From an uncultured Lachnospiraceae bacterium (lineage in GTDB: Bacteria; Bacillota; Clostridia; Lachnospirales; Lachnospiraceae): a DNA stretch of 43,043 bases. Shown one piece after another: positions 24,112 through 31,993 of this stretch. The DNA lies in the NCBI GenBank assembly GCA_910585635.1, contig CAJUFE010000041.1, positions 1 through 43,043 on the forward strand, read 5' to 3'. The notes beneath the pieces were generated by a model. It had not been told where the DNA came from. It worked only from the letters and a program-made list of their open reading frames with translations, and ran no database searches. Positions within the stretch are counted from its first letter, which is position 1; every line of letters begins with the position of its first letter. Both the position numbers and the translations under genes were made by a program.

Positions 24112-25646
24112 CCGCTCCACCCCCAAAAAAGTCCCGCCCGTGCCTCAAGCTCCTCCATATCCGTCTCTTCCTGGCAGGGATACCAGTCCTTCATCTCCTC
24201 ATCGGTCAGAAAGCCGCCGGTCCTCTGGCAATAGATCTGATAATCCTTTTCGGTCACCATCTCGCCTTCATCGGTCTCATAGCCGTAACGGGCCAGGACC
24301 GCCAGATCCTTTAAGCCGTCCCCGTCAAAGTCCCGGCAGCGCACGCCCAGAAGCTCATAGAGGTTTTCATGATCCCCCATAGGCTGGAAGCTCCATACGA
24401 TATCCCCCCGCTCATCCACCAGGTAGACCATCAGGATATTATACTCCGCCATCCGATAAACACCGGGGATCACCTCCAGCCGTCCCAGCTTCTCAAATTC
24501 CTGCCAGCTCCTCCGCGCCTCATCGATCACAAGACCGCCTGCCTCCAGCTCCTCCAGGGTCGCCGCAGAATATAAAAATTCTGTGGAACGGCCTTCTTTC
24601 GCGAAGGAGAGGACAAAGCGCACACTCTTGTTCATGCTGAAGCGGTTCAGCTTATCCGACAGCCGCCAGTCCCGGTAAAAACCATCCTCACCCTGGAACA
24701 GCACATCCCCGATCTTATATCGTCCACCGCCAGATCCTCTCCCGGCCCCTGTCCCTGCTCCTGTCTCGGCTCTTGTCCCGGCTCCGGCTCCTGCCTCTGC
24801 CTCTGCTCCTGCCTCGGCTCCTGCTCCTGCCTCGGTTCCTGCTCCTGCCTCTGCTCCCGCTCCTGCCTCTGTCCCTGCTCCTGCCTCAGCTCCTGCTCCT
24901 GCCCCTGCTCCTGCCTCGGCTCCTGCTCCTGCCTCGACTGCTGCCACTCCCTCGCCGCTATGTCCGGCACGCTCGTTACTGCAGAGGGTGATCAGCAGGA
25001 TATCCGTCAGACCATCCTCGTCCACGTCCTGAAAGGATACTGCCGCGATCCCCTCATTGCACTGGTCCAGGCATCCCTTTCGGCGGATGTTGGTCTCCAG
25101 CTGCTCTGTCCGGTAGCAGATCTCCCCCTCCGGCCCGGCAAAAAACAGCCCCAGACGGCGATGCTCCTCATCCAGGGCCGGGATCACGGTCACTGGCCCG
25201 AAGCAGGCGGTCTCCAGAGGGAATACCTGTTCCTGGATGACGGAAAATCCCGCCTCCTGGATCTGGGACTGGTGAGCGATCCCTTCAAACCGGGCCTGGT
25301 ATGCCTTGTAAGCCTCATAGTCCCCTCGCGCCTGGCTTTCCGACAACGCAAGATCTGCCCCGATCATGATCTCGGATGAGTCTATTTCCCCAGCCAAGAT
25401 ACCGGCATCCCCATGGTCTGTCCCTGTATGGACAGGCTCGGCAGACAAAGGTGAGGACTCTTCGGGTCTACCCTTCCCGCCATCCCAAAAAAGGGACAGG
25501 CCGACGGCCAAAAGGAGTATAGCTCCCCCCAGACCAGCTAGAAGGCCGACTGTTCCCAGCGGCCTTCTCTTCCTCTTTCTGGACCTATGATCCCCCTGCA
25601 GCCCTGTTCCCTGCTGCAGGCCATTTCTCTCGTCCCCAACCCTCAT
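24108..25646 (-). CDS. Membrane-anchored FG-GAP/VCBS-like protein with Ala/Gly-rich linker
   Basis: The 512-residue protein has a basic N-terminus, one membrane helix (about 33-53, VGLLAGLGGAILLLAVGLSLF) and an exported part. Two segments resemble FG-GAP calcium-binding repeats: DVDEDGLTDILLI (about 207-219) and RDFDGDGLKDLAVLARYG near residue 450. Between them lies a linker of about 75 residues built almost only of Ala, Gly, Glu and Thr (EAGAGA-type units; DNA 24725-24950), a six-base microsatellite. The linker could change length by slippage without frameshift. It directly precedes and overlaps the response regulator gene, so a sensing or envelope role is likely; function unknown. GAGGG precedes the ATG. 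Confidence 0.8.
   Translation of the reverse strand: MRVGDERNGLQQGTGLQGDHRSRKRKRRPLGTVGLLAGLGGAILLLAVGLSLFWDGGKGRPEESSPLSAEPVHTGTDHGDAGILAGEIDSSEIMIGADLALSESQARGDYEAYKAYQARFEGIAHQSQIQEAGFSVIQEQVFPLETACFGPVTVIPALDEEHRRLGLFFAGPEGEICYRTEQLETNIRRKGCLDQCNEGIAAVSFQDVDEDGLTDILLITLCSNERAGHSGEGVAAVEAGAGAEAGAGAGAGAEAGAGTEAGAGAEAGAGTEAGAGAEAGAEAEAGAGAGTRAETGAGTGAGRGSGGGRYKIGDVLFQGEDGFYRDWRLSDKLNRFSMNKSVRFVLSFAKEGRSTEFLYSAATLEELEAGGLVIDEARRSWQEFEKLGRLEVIPGVYRMAEYNILMVYLVDERGDIVWSFQPMGDHENLYELLGVRCRDFDGDGLKDLAVLARYGYETDEGEMVTEKDYQIYCQRTGGFLTDEEMKDWYPCQEETDMEELEARAGLFWGWSG
24725..24950 (-). repeat. Six-base coding microsatellite (Ala/Gly-rich linker)
   Basis: Imperfect repeats of a GCTCCT/GCCTCG-type hexamer, read on the minus strand as alternating Glu-Ala-Gly-Ala-Gly. 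Length change in multiples of six would keep the frame. Confidence 0.8.
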
Positions 25647-25694
25647 ATCCCTCGTATCCGCGCCTCCATGCGCCAGGCAGGGGACGCGCGGCTC

Positions 25695-26564
25695 CTACTG
25701 GCCTGCGCCCTCCAGCCTCTTGAGCTCCTGCTCCAACTCCAAAAGCTTTGCCTCCAGGCTCTCCTGTTCTCTCGCCAAGCTCTCCCTCTCAGCCGCAAAG
25801 CTTTCTTCCAGCTCCGCTTCTATATCCTCCTGCCCACGCTCAGACTGCAGCTCCCCGCTGCTCTCTGCCTCAGCGAAGGGACTTTCCTTCTGTCCGTTCC
25901 CTTCCGTCTGCTGGATCCCCTCTGTGGGCTGGCCTCCCGACCGCAGGGCCTCCCCTGTGGGCTGGCCTCCCGGTCGCAGGATCTCCTCTGACGGCTGCTC
26001 TCCCGAAGGCGAGCTCTCCCCCTCCGATCGCAGGGCCTCCTCTGGGGGCTGCTCTCTCGAAGGCGAGCTCTCCTCCTCCGACTGCTCCTCTCTGGCCTGC
26101 GAGGTGTCTGCCGTCTCGGCGCTCTGGGTCCCGTCTTCTATATTATTAGGCAGATATTCCAGGTTGAACCCTTCCATCTTCACCGCCCCGTAGATGCTGG
26201 GGTGATGGCCGGCTCTTCCCTCGATGCCCGGTCCTCGCCAGCCCACACGGAACTTGTAATACTTCCCGGTCCTCAATTCCTTAAAGGCTTTTTCCGCCTC
26301 GAATTTCCCGTCCAGCGCCGTGTCCGTCAGCTCAAAGACCTGGGTGCTGCCGGATGCATCCTCACAGCTCAAAAGATAGACCACCTCGCTGCCGGTCTCC
26401 TTATCCTCCCGCGTCACGGTCTCCTTTTCCAGGACATGCACCTCCACCACCCAGGTGTCCGTATTCCCGACCTTACCGCAGCCGGACAGCAAGAGCACCA
26501 GGGCGAAAAGGTACAGACCCTGGAGCTTTCGTATCTTCCTTTTTAACTGATCCCACTTTCCCAT
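25695..26564 (-). CDS. Lipoprotein with Pro/Glu/Ser/Gly-rich linker and C-terminal coiled coil
   Basis: Lipobox LLLSGC follows a basic start (MGKWDQLKRKIRKLQGLYLF). The exported domain (about residues 35-140: WVVEVHVLEKETVTRED, YKFRVGWRGPGIEG) has no recognised family. Then comes a long low-complexity region with repeats such as EEALRSEG, EEILRPGG, GEALRSGG, and a C-terminal helix rich in Glu/Leu (about 255-289: LAREQESLEAKLLELEQELKRLEG). The start at 26564 has GAGG eight bases upstream; MTM six bases further up is an alternative. It is the first gene of the apparent envelope-signalling operon, 48 bases before the FG-GAP-like gene. Confidence 0.7.
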   Translation of the reverse strand: MGKWDQLKRKIRKLQGLYLFALVLLLSGCGKVGNTDTWVVEVHVLEKETVTREDKETGSEVVYLLSCEDASGSTQVFELTDTALDGKFEAEKAFKELRTGKYYKFRVGWRGPGIEGRAGHHPSIYGAVKMEGFNLEYLPNNIEDGTQSAETADTSQAREEQSEEESSPSREQPPEEALRSEGESSPSGEQPSEEILRPGGQPTGEALRSGGQPTEGIQQTEGNGQKESPFAEAESSGELQSERGQEDIEAELEESFAAERESLAREQESLEAKLLELEQELKRLEGAGQ

Positions 26565-26669
26565 CGTCATCGCCTCACCAAACATATTATCCATGGGATT
26601 GATTTTATCAGTTTTTCCTTTTATTGTCCAGTATGTCATCGGATCTTTCTCAAAATATAACGGGGGAAA

Positions 26670-26765
26670 TCACTTTTCACACCCACGCCAGGGAGTCCTA
26701 TCGCATAGAGATGTCGCAAGGGGTCCGCTGCGGGAGGGACCTGGCACAACGTCACCGCGATCCCG
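26670..26765. repeat. Partial copy of the MITE-like repeat overlapping the ttcA-like stop codon
   Basis: Starts CACTTTTCACACCCACGCCA and ends with the segment GCGGTGACGTTGTG..CAGGTCCCTCCCG on the minus strand, nearly identical to 20970-21010. The stop codon at 26752-26754 and the last few codons of the gene to its right lie in the repeat. Confidence 0.7.
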
Positions 26766-27687
26766 CCCCATACCGCTCCAGGAAATGGTGCCGCTCCCCC
26801 TTTTCCTTATAGGCGATGACCGTGTCCAGGTTCACGTTTTCCACACTCTTAAAGATATTGCTCTCCACAAAGGGGTTCACCTTCTTCATCTCAGCGATCA
26901 GGTGCTTGATCTCCTGGCGCTTGGAGGTCTCGCCGGTCCCGCCCCGGTCCGGCTGCTCCTTCTGGGCATTTTCAGTAAAGCGGCAGGCGCACTGGAGGAA
27001 ATGGAGCTGGTTGTGGTCCCGCCACCTTTTGATATCCTCCTCACGGATCAGATACATGGGACGGATCAGCTCCATCCCCGGGAAATTGGTGCTGTGCAGC
27101 TTCGGCATCATGGTCTGGACCTGGCCGCCGTAGAGCATGCCCATGAGGATCGTCTCGATCACATCATCGTAGTGATGGCCCAGCGCGATCTTATTGCAGC
27201 CCAGCTCTCTGGCCTTGCTGTAGAGATACCCCCTGCGCATCCGTGCGCACAGATAGCAGGGAGACTTTTCCACCGTAAAGACCGCGTCAAAGATATCGGC
27301 CTCAAATATGGTGATCGGGATATCCAGCAGCCTGGCATTGTCTCCGATCGCCTGCCGGTTAGCCGGGCTGTAGCCTGGGTCCATGGTCAAAAAGACCAGC
27401 TCAAAAGGGAACTTATGGTGCCGTTCCAGCTCCTGGAACAGCTTCGCCAGCAGCATCGAATCCTTGCCGCCGGAGATGCAGACCGCGATCTTATCCCCCT
27501 CCTCCACCAGCTCATAGGTGTTGATCGCCCGGGTAAAACGGGAAAATAAGGCTTTATGGAAGGTCTTTTGTATGCTCTTTTCTACTTTCTCCGCTCCAGA
27601 AAGGGCGGCCGGTCCATCTCCCGGCCGCGCCTCTCTCTCCAGGACCGCCGGTCCTGTCCCGGCGGTCCTCATCTCGTCCTCACGCAT
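26752..27687 (-). CDS. TtcA-family tRNA 2-thiolation protein (PP-loop ATPase)
   Basis: TtcA-type enzymes activate a tRNA base with ATP and replace oxygen by sulfur using an iron-sulfur cluster. The PP-loop is ISGGKDS, followed by CYLCARMRRGYLY (CxxC cluster ligands), ALGHHYDDVIETILMGMLYGGQV and a third cysteine region CACRF. The exact base modified cannot be read from sequence. The start is uncertain: the ATG at 27685-27687 (MREDEMRTAG) is used, 12 bases after AGGAAAGG; an ATG five codons later has a closer GAGG. The frame continuing to 28080 runs through the repeat array and cysK and is not real. The C-terminus (GAGSR) is supplied by the adjoining repeat. Confidence 0.85.
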   Translation of the reverse strand: MREDEMRTAGTGPAVLEREARPGDGPAALSGAEKVEKSIQKTFHKALFSRFTRAINTYELVEEGDKIAVCISGGKDSMLLAKLFQELERHHKFPFELVFLTMDPGYSPANRQAIGDNARLLDIPITIFEADIFDAVFTVEKSPCYLCARMRRGYLYSKARELGCNKIALGHHYDDVIETILMGMLYGGQVQTMMPKLHSTNFPGMELIRPMYLIREEDIKRWRDHNQLHFLQCACRFTENAQKEQPDRGGTGETSKRQEIKHLIAEMKKVNPFVESNIFKSVENVNLDTVIAYKEKGERHHFLERYGAGSR

Positions 27688-27744
27688 GCTGTGTAAGATC
27701 CTTTCCTGGATACTATGTGTCACTGTGGAGCCCCCACCGGCTCC

Positions 27745-27895
27745 ATGGAAGCTCGCCATAGAAGCCCTGCTGCCAGACCCATGGAAGCTCGCCATGGAAG
27801 CCCTGCTCCAGACCCATAGAAGCTCGCCACGGACATCCTGCCGCCAGGCCCATGGAAGCTCGCCACGGACGTCCTGCCGCCGGCCCCATGGAGGC
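27745..27895. repeat. 36-bp tandem repeat array between the ttcA-like gene and cysK
   Basis: Four units of 35-36 bases and a partial fifth, each beginning ATGGAAGCTCGCCA or close, with CCTGC(C/T)GCC in the second half. Units differ by a few substitutions. One unit is 35 bases, so the array is not a coding repeat. The palindrome CCATGG recurs in most units. Confidence 0.8.
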
Positions 27896-28828
27896 TCACT
27901 CTGCAAAGAGCGGGGTGGAGTAATACCGGTCGCCTGTATCCGGCAGCAGCGCCACGATCGTCTTGCCCTTGTTCTCCGGGCGCTTCGCCAGCAGGATCGC
28001 CCCGTGGAGAGCCGCGCCGGAGGAGATGCCCACCAGCACACCCTCCTGCTTTGCCAGCAGCTTAGCTGCCGCAAAGGCATCGTCGCTCTCGATCTTTAAG
28101 ACCTCGTCATAGATCTTTGTGTCCAGGACCTCCGGCACGAACCCGGCCCCGATCCCCTGGATCTTATGGGAACCGCTCCTGCCCTCAGAAAGGACCGGGG
28201 AATCAGCCGGCTCTACGGCCACCACCTTTACCTGGGGCTTCTGCTCCTTCAGATAAGCGCCCACACCGGTCAGCGTACCACCGGTACCCACGCCTGCCAC
28301 AAAGATATCCACCGCCCCGTCCGTATCCGCCCAGATCTCCGGACCGGTAGTCGCCTTATGGACCGCCGGATTGGCCGGGTTCACGAACTGCCCCGGGATA
28401 AAGCTGCCGGGGATCTCTTTTGCCAGCTCCTCCGCCTTGGCGATCGCTCCCTTCATCCCCTTAGCGCCCTCTGTGAGCACCAGCTCCGCGCCATAAGCCC
28501 GCAGGATGTTCCGCCGCTCCACGCTCATGGTCTCCGGCATGGTCAGGATGATCCGGTACCCCTTAGCCGCCGCGATCGACGCCAGGCCGATCCCGGTATT
28601 GCCGGAGGTAGGTTCGATGATCACTGAGCCTTCCTTTAAAAGACCCTTCTCTTCCGCGTCCTCCACCATAGCCTTGGCGATGCGGTCCTTTACGCTGCCG
28701 GCCGGGTTCAGATACTCCAGCTTCACCAGCAGGGTGGCCTCCAGGCCTTCCTTCGCCTCCACATTTGCCACCTCCACCAACGGGGTGTTCCCGATCAGCC
28801 CTAATGTACCCTTATAGATCTTGCTCAT
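27896..28828 (-). CDS. cysK: Cysteine synthase A (O-acetylserine sulfhydrylase)
   Basis: A PLP enzyme that joins O-acetylserine and sulfide to give cysteine. The cofactor lysine is Lys47 (GSVKDRI), the substrate loop is PTSGNTGIG (residues 73-81), and the phosphate-binding loop is GVGTGGTLTG. Length 310 residues and the SGAALHG segment fit CysK. The ATG follows AGTAGG. It has its own promoter at 28874-28902, and the metA gene is immediately upstream in the same direction, so the two form a sulfur amino-acid neighbourhood. Confidence 0.95.
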   Translation of the reverse strand: MSKIYKGTLGLIGNTPLVEVANVEAKEGLEATLLVKLEYLNPAGSVKDRIAKAMVEDAEEKGLLKEGSVIIEPTSGNTGIGLASIAAAKGYRIILTMPETMSVERRNILRAYGAELVLTEGAKGMKGAIAKAEELAKEIPGSFIPGQFVNPANPAVHKATTGPEIWADTDGAVDIFVAGVGTGGTLTGVGAYLKEQKPQVKVVAVEPADSPVLSEGRSGSHKIQGIGAGFVPEVLDTKIYDEVLKIESDDAFAAAKLLAKQEGVLVGISSGAALHGAILLAKRPENKGKTIVALLPDTGDRYYSTPLFAE

Positions 28829-28873
28829 TTTAATTACCTACTTTCTTGATATGTTTATTTGTTTATTGGGGAC

Positions 28874-28902
28874 AGTATAACGCCGTTCTACCATTTTGTC
28901 AA
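28874..28902 (-). promoter_or_regulatory. Promoter of cysK
   Basis: TTGACA (28897-28902), 17-bp spacer, TATACT (28874-28879), in the 104-base gap after metA. Confidence 0.8.
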
Positions 28903-28932
28903 CAGAAGATCGCGGCAAAGGTTACGTCCGCT

Positions 28933-29856
28933 TCAATCCTCCTGATCCATCTCCAGGATATAATCGGTGGTCTGATAAACATAGTAGTTGAGCCAGTTGG
29001 CATATAAGGTATTGCTCACATTGCGCCAGCTCAAGATCGGCCGGGCAAAGGGATCATCCTCCTCGTAGTAATTGCAGGGCAGTGCAGGCGTCAGGCCTTT
29101 TTTCACATCCCGGTGATATTCATTGTTCAGTGTCATGCGGTCATACTCCGGGTGTCCCTGGATAAAGATCTGGCTGCCGTCCTCCTTCATCATCAGGAAG
29201 ATCCCGGCCTCCCTTGATTCGACCAAGATCCTCAGCTCCGGATGCTTTTCCACATCCTCCCGCCTGACCTCCGTATAGCGGGAATGGGGCACCATCACAT
29301 AGTCGTCCAGCCCGCGCACCAGCGGCACCTTATGATGCAGCACCTTGTGGCGGTAGACCCCGGACAGCTTCTCCTGACGCCTGTATTTGGGGATCTGATA
29401 ATGGTAGTAGAGACCCGCCTGGGCGCCCCAGCAGATATGGAGGGTGGAGTGGACATGGGTCTTGGTCCATTCCATGATGGTCTTTAACTCCTCCCAGTAA
29501 TGGACCTCCTCGTACTCCAGATTTTCCACCGGTGCGCCGGTGATGATCATCCCGTCGAACTTCCTCCGGCGGATCTTCTCGAAGGGTACATAAAATTTAT
29601 TCAGGTGATTGGATGATGTGTTCTTGGAGGTGTGGGTGGACAGCATCAGGAAGGTACAGTCCACCTGCAGGGGCGTATTGGATAATGCCCTTAAGAGCTG
29701 GATCTCCGTTTCCTCCTTCACCGGCATCAGGTTCAAGATCAAGATCTCCAGGGGCCGGATATCCTGGCTCAAGGCCCTCTTCTCATCGATCACAAAGATA
29801 TTCTCCGATTCTAAGATCGCTCTGGCGGGCAGGTCATTTTGCACTTTGATCGGCAT
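28933..29856 (-). CDS. metA: Homoserine O-acetyltransferase (MetA type)
   Basis: Catalyses acylation of homoserine, the first committed step of methionine synthesis. Residues known from MetA structures fall at their canonical numbers: Lys47, catalytic Cys142 (ICWGAQA), His235 and Glu237 (GHPE), Arg249. Residue 111 is glutamate (GAPVEN), the residue linked to acetyl-CoA use in Bacillus-type enzymes, where succinyl-CoA enzymes carry glycine; hence the acetyl name (established knowledge applied by inference). 307 residues. The gene is preceded by a methionine T-box leader. Confidence 0.94.
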   Translation of the reverse strand: MPIKVQNDLPARAILESENIFVIDEKRALSQDIRPLEILILNLMPVKEETEIQLLRALSNTPLQVDCTFLMLSTHTSKNTSSNHLNKFYVPFEKIRRRKFDGMIITGAPVENLEYEEVHYWEELKTIMEWTKTHVHSTLHICWGAQAGLYYHYQIPKYRRQEKLSGVYRHKVLHHKVPLVRGLDDYVMVPHSRYTEVRREDVEKHPELRILVESREAGIFLMMKEDGSQIFIQGHPEYDRMTLNNEYHRDVKKGLTPALPCNYYEEDDPFARPILSWRNVSNTLYANWLNYYVYQTTDYILEMDQED

Positions 29857-29959
29857 GTTACGTCCTCCTTCTATTTCGGTCTTACCGTTTTGATCCGGGC
29901 TGACAGGTCCTGTTATGGGATCGACAAAGGGTTTTGCTCCATAGGGCGTACTTTCCTGA

Positions 29960-30238
29960 TAAATAAAAAGCCCGCCTTCTGCCTAAACAGAAGACGAGCC
30001 TATCCCCGTGGTACCACTTCTTTTCATCCTGTGCGGCGGGCGCACAAGACCTCTTACAGGTATCTGACAATACCATCCGCTGTAACGGGCGGTCTCCCGT
30101 CGTAACCTCAGCCTGGGCCTCGATACGCGGCTCCGGAGCCATGTTCTCCTGCTGCCGCTCCTGCCCCCTCTCAGCTTCTCAGGGCTCTCTGTAAGGTGGT
30201 CCGCAAGATACTCTTTCCTTCATCGCCTTTGTGTATAT
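29960..30238 (-). promoter_or_regulatory. Methionine T-box riboswitch controlling metA
   Basis: The minus-strand leader carries the T-box AAGTGGTACCACGG (at 30008-30017), a plausible specifier loop GGAGAACATGGCTCC with codon AUG at 30140-30142, and a terminator of twelve consecutive pairs (GCTCGTCTTCTG / CAGAAGGCGGGC) followed by five Ts at about 29964-29999. Uncharged tRNA-Met would stabilise the antiterminator and switch metA on. Transcription should begin near 30238. Confidence 0.9.
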
Positions 30239-30244
30239 GGAGTT

Positions 30245-30273
30245 ATTATACTGAGGGCAGAGGGCTTTGTCAA
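30245..30273 (-). promoter_or_regulatory. Promoter of the metA T-box transcript
   Basis: TTGACA (30268-30273), 17 bp, TATAAT (30245-30250): full consensus. Confidence 0.9.
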
Positions 30274-30327
30274 GGTTTTTCGTTCATGCTCCGCAGGGCC
30301 GCCGGGAGGGGCCTGCAAAGAGCCATC

Positions 30328-31779
30328 TCAGCCCTCCCAGCACCGGCTGGCGATGAAATGGGCTGTGAGCGCAGGGTCCAGTTTGCCCTCCTCCTCTGCC
30401 ATGGTCTTTAGGATGGACAGGGCCTTTTCGACCGGCATGGCACGCTTATAGGGGCGGTCATCGGCTACCAGGGAATCGAAGATGTCCAGGATGGTGATGA
30501 TCCGCACCGCATCGGGGATCTCCTCTCCTTTCAGGTGCTTAGGATAACCGCTGCCATTTAGCAGCTCGTGGTGCGCGGCGGCCCACTGGCGCACATGGGA
30601 CAGGTCCCCCGGGAAATGGATCTGGGACAGGAGCCGGTCGGTGACCTCCACATGCTCCTCCATCTGCCGCCGTTCCTCCTGGGACAGGGTCCCCTTCCGG
30701 ATCGACAGCATGGCGTGCTCATCCTCGGTCAGCCAGGGATGGGGCCTGCCGTCCTCCCCTGTATAATACCTTTTCCGCAGTCCCTCTAAGGCCTTGTACA
30801 TCTCATCGGTGACAAAACCGGCCCCATCGGCCTTTTGGACCAGCTCCCGGGCCTCTTCCACCTGCCGCAGCTGCTCCTGCTCTCCCGCTTCTGTGATGCG
30901 GCCCTCCAGGCGGTGGATCTTCGCCAGCAGCCGGATCGTCTCCAGACGGTGGGCCACCGCTGCCTTCTGTGTGGGCAAAAGGCGGCGGGCCTTGTTCATG
31001 ACCTCCAGGGGCGTGACCAGCTTGCCGATATCATGGAGCAGGATACTCATCAAAAATTCTTCCTTTTGATCCGGTGTGAGCGGGGTCCGGTCTCCAACAC
31101 TCCCCAGGTAGTCGATGAACCGGCTGCCGCATTCCGCCATATGGCGGGCGTGGCTGGCATTGTAGGGGGTCCTCTCGTCGATCGCGGCGGACATCACCTG
31201 GACAAAGGAATGGAACAGCTCCTTGATATCCCGGATATAGCGCACGTTCTGGATCGTGATCGCGGCCTGGGAGGCCACCGACTCCACCACCAGGGCCATA
31301 TCCGGGGCAAAGGCACACACCTTGCTCTTATCGTCCAGCGCATTGATCAGCTGCAGTACCCCGATCTTTTCTCCGGACCGGTTCTGCATGGGAACCACCA
31401 GCATGGAGCGGGTATCATATCCTGTCTTCTGGTCATAGCGGGCCGGGCCGGAAAAGTCATATCCTGTATCTGCTTTTACATCCTCGATACAGATCGTCCT
31501 GTCCTCCAGCAGCGCCAGGGCACAGACATTCCCCCGCTCCATAGGCACCGGGTCCATCTTTGGATCCTTCCCGTCCCCGCCGGAATAGGTCCCCAGCGTG
31601 TCATTGCGCATGATCTTAAAACGCAGCACGTCCCCATCCAGCAGGTACAGGGTCCCCGCGTCACAGTGGGCCAGCTCCATCACGCAAGACAGGATCTGCT
31701 CCAAAAGCTGGTGGATGTCCCGCTCGGAGGAGAGCAGGACGCCCACCTCCAGGATCTTTTTCATCTCTTCCTCTCTCAT
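30328..31779 (-). CDS. GAF and HD-GYP domain signalling protein (putative cyclic-di-GMP phosphodiesterase)
   Basis: An N-terminal GAF domain (about residues 10-165, including CDAGTLYLLDGD) is followed by an HD-GYP domain. HD motifs are LLHDIGKL with K following, and HHELLNGSGYPKHLKG, in which the usual Asp of HHExxDGxGYP is Asn, a common variant. Such enzymes break down cyclic-di-GMP, and the GAF domain likely binds a small ligand. Length from the ATG at 31779 (AGGAAAGGG upstream) is 483 residues; the open frame to 31923 is unsupported. No diguanylate cyclase lies nearby. The gene appears monocistronic. Confidence 0.88.
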   Translation of the reverse strand: MREEEMKKILEVGVLLSSERDIHQLLEQILSCVMELAHCDAGTLYLLDGDVLRFKIMRNDTLGTYSGGDGKDPKMDPVPMERGNVCALALLEDRTICIEDVKADTGYDFSGPARYDQKTGYDTRSMLVVPMQNRSGEKIGVLQLINALDDKSKVCAFAPDMALVVESVASQAAITIQNVRYIRDIKELFHSFVQVMSAAIDERTPYNASHARHMAECGSRFIDYLGSVGDRTPLTPDQKEEFLMSILLHDIGKLVTPLEVMNKARRLLPTQKAAVAHRLETIRLLAKIHRLEGRITEAGEQEQLRQVEEARELVQKADGAGFVTDEMYKALEGLRKRYYTGEDGRPHPWLTEDEHAMLSIRKGTLSQEERRQMEEHVEVTDRLLSQIHFPGDLSHVRQWAAAHHELLNGSGYPKHLKGEEIPDAVRIITILDIFDSLVADDRPYKRAMPVEKALSILKTMAEEEGKLDPALTAHFIASRCWEG

Positions 31780-31924
31780 ATCCCTTTCCTTATCTCCATT
31801 CTTTTTTCTGCCCACAGCGCCAGGCTGTCCGGGGCCTGTTGGCAGCCGCAGGCTTTTTCTGCTGTCCACAGGACGACATGCCCGGGATGGGCAGTCCCGC
31901 GGGGCCTTGTGCAGCCATGACAAA

Positions 31925-31942
31925 GGGGAGCAGCTGCTCCCC
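31925..31942 (-). terminator. Perfect palindrome after the GH1 gene, weak terminator
   Basis: GGGGAGCAGCTGCTCCCC is an 18-base perfect palindrome followed only by TTTG on the minus strand and by CTTTTT about ten bases on in the plus direction. Possible terminator of the sugar locus. Confidence 0.4.
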
Positions 31943-31993
31943 TCATCACCTTTTTGAACGGCCAGGTCCTCACAAAACGTCGGACCAGCGCCT

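Noticed and set aside
24647..24970. Gln/Glu/Arg-rich frame through the microsatellite
   Set aside because: A shifted reading of the hexamer repeat; the frame containing flanking FG-GAP-like segments is the real one.
26593..27549. 318-codon plus-strand frame
   Set aside because: It is antisense to the ttcA-like gene and begins in the repeat; not protein-like.
30835..31920. 361-codon plus-strand frame
   Set aside because: It is antisense to the GAF/HD-GYP gene; no motif and no ribosome site.
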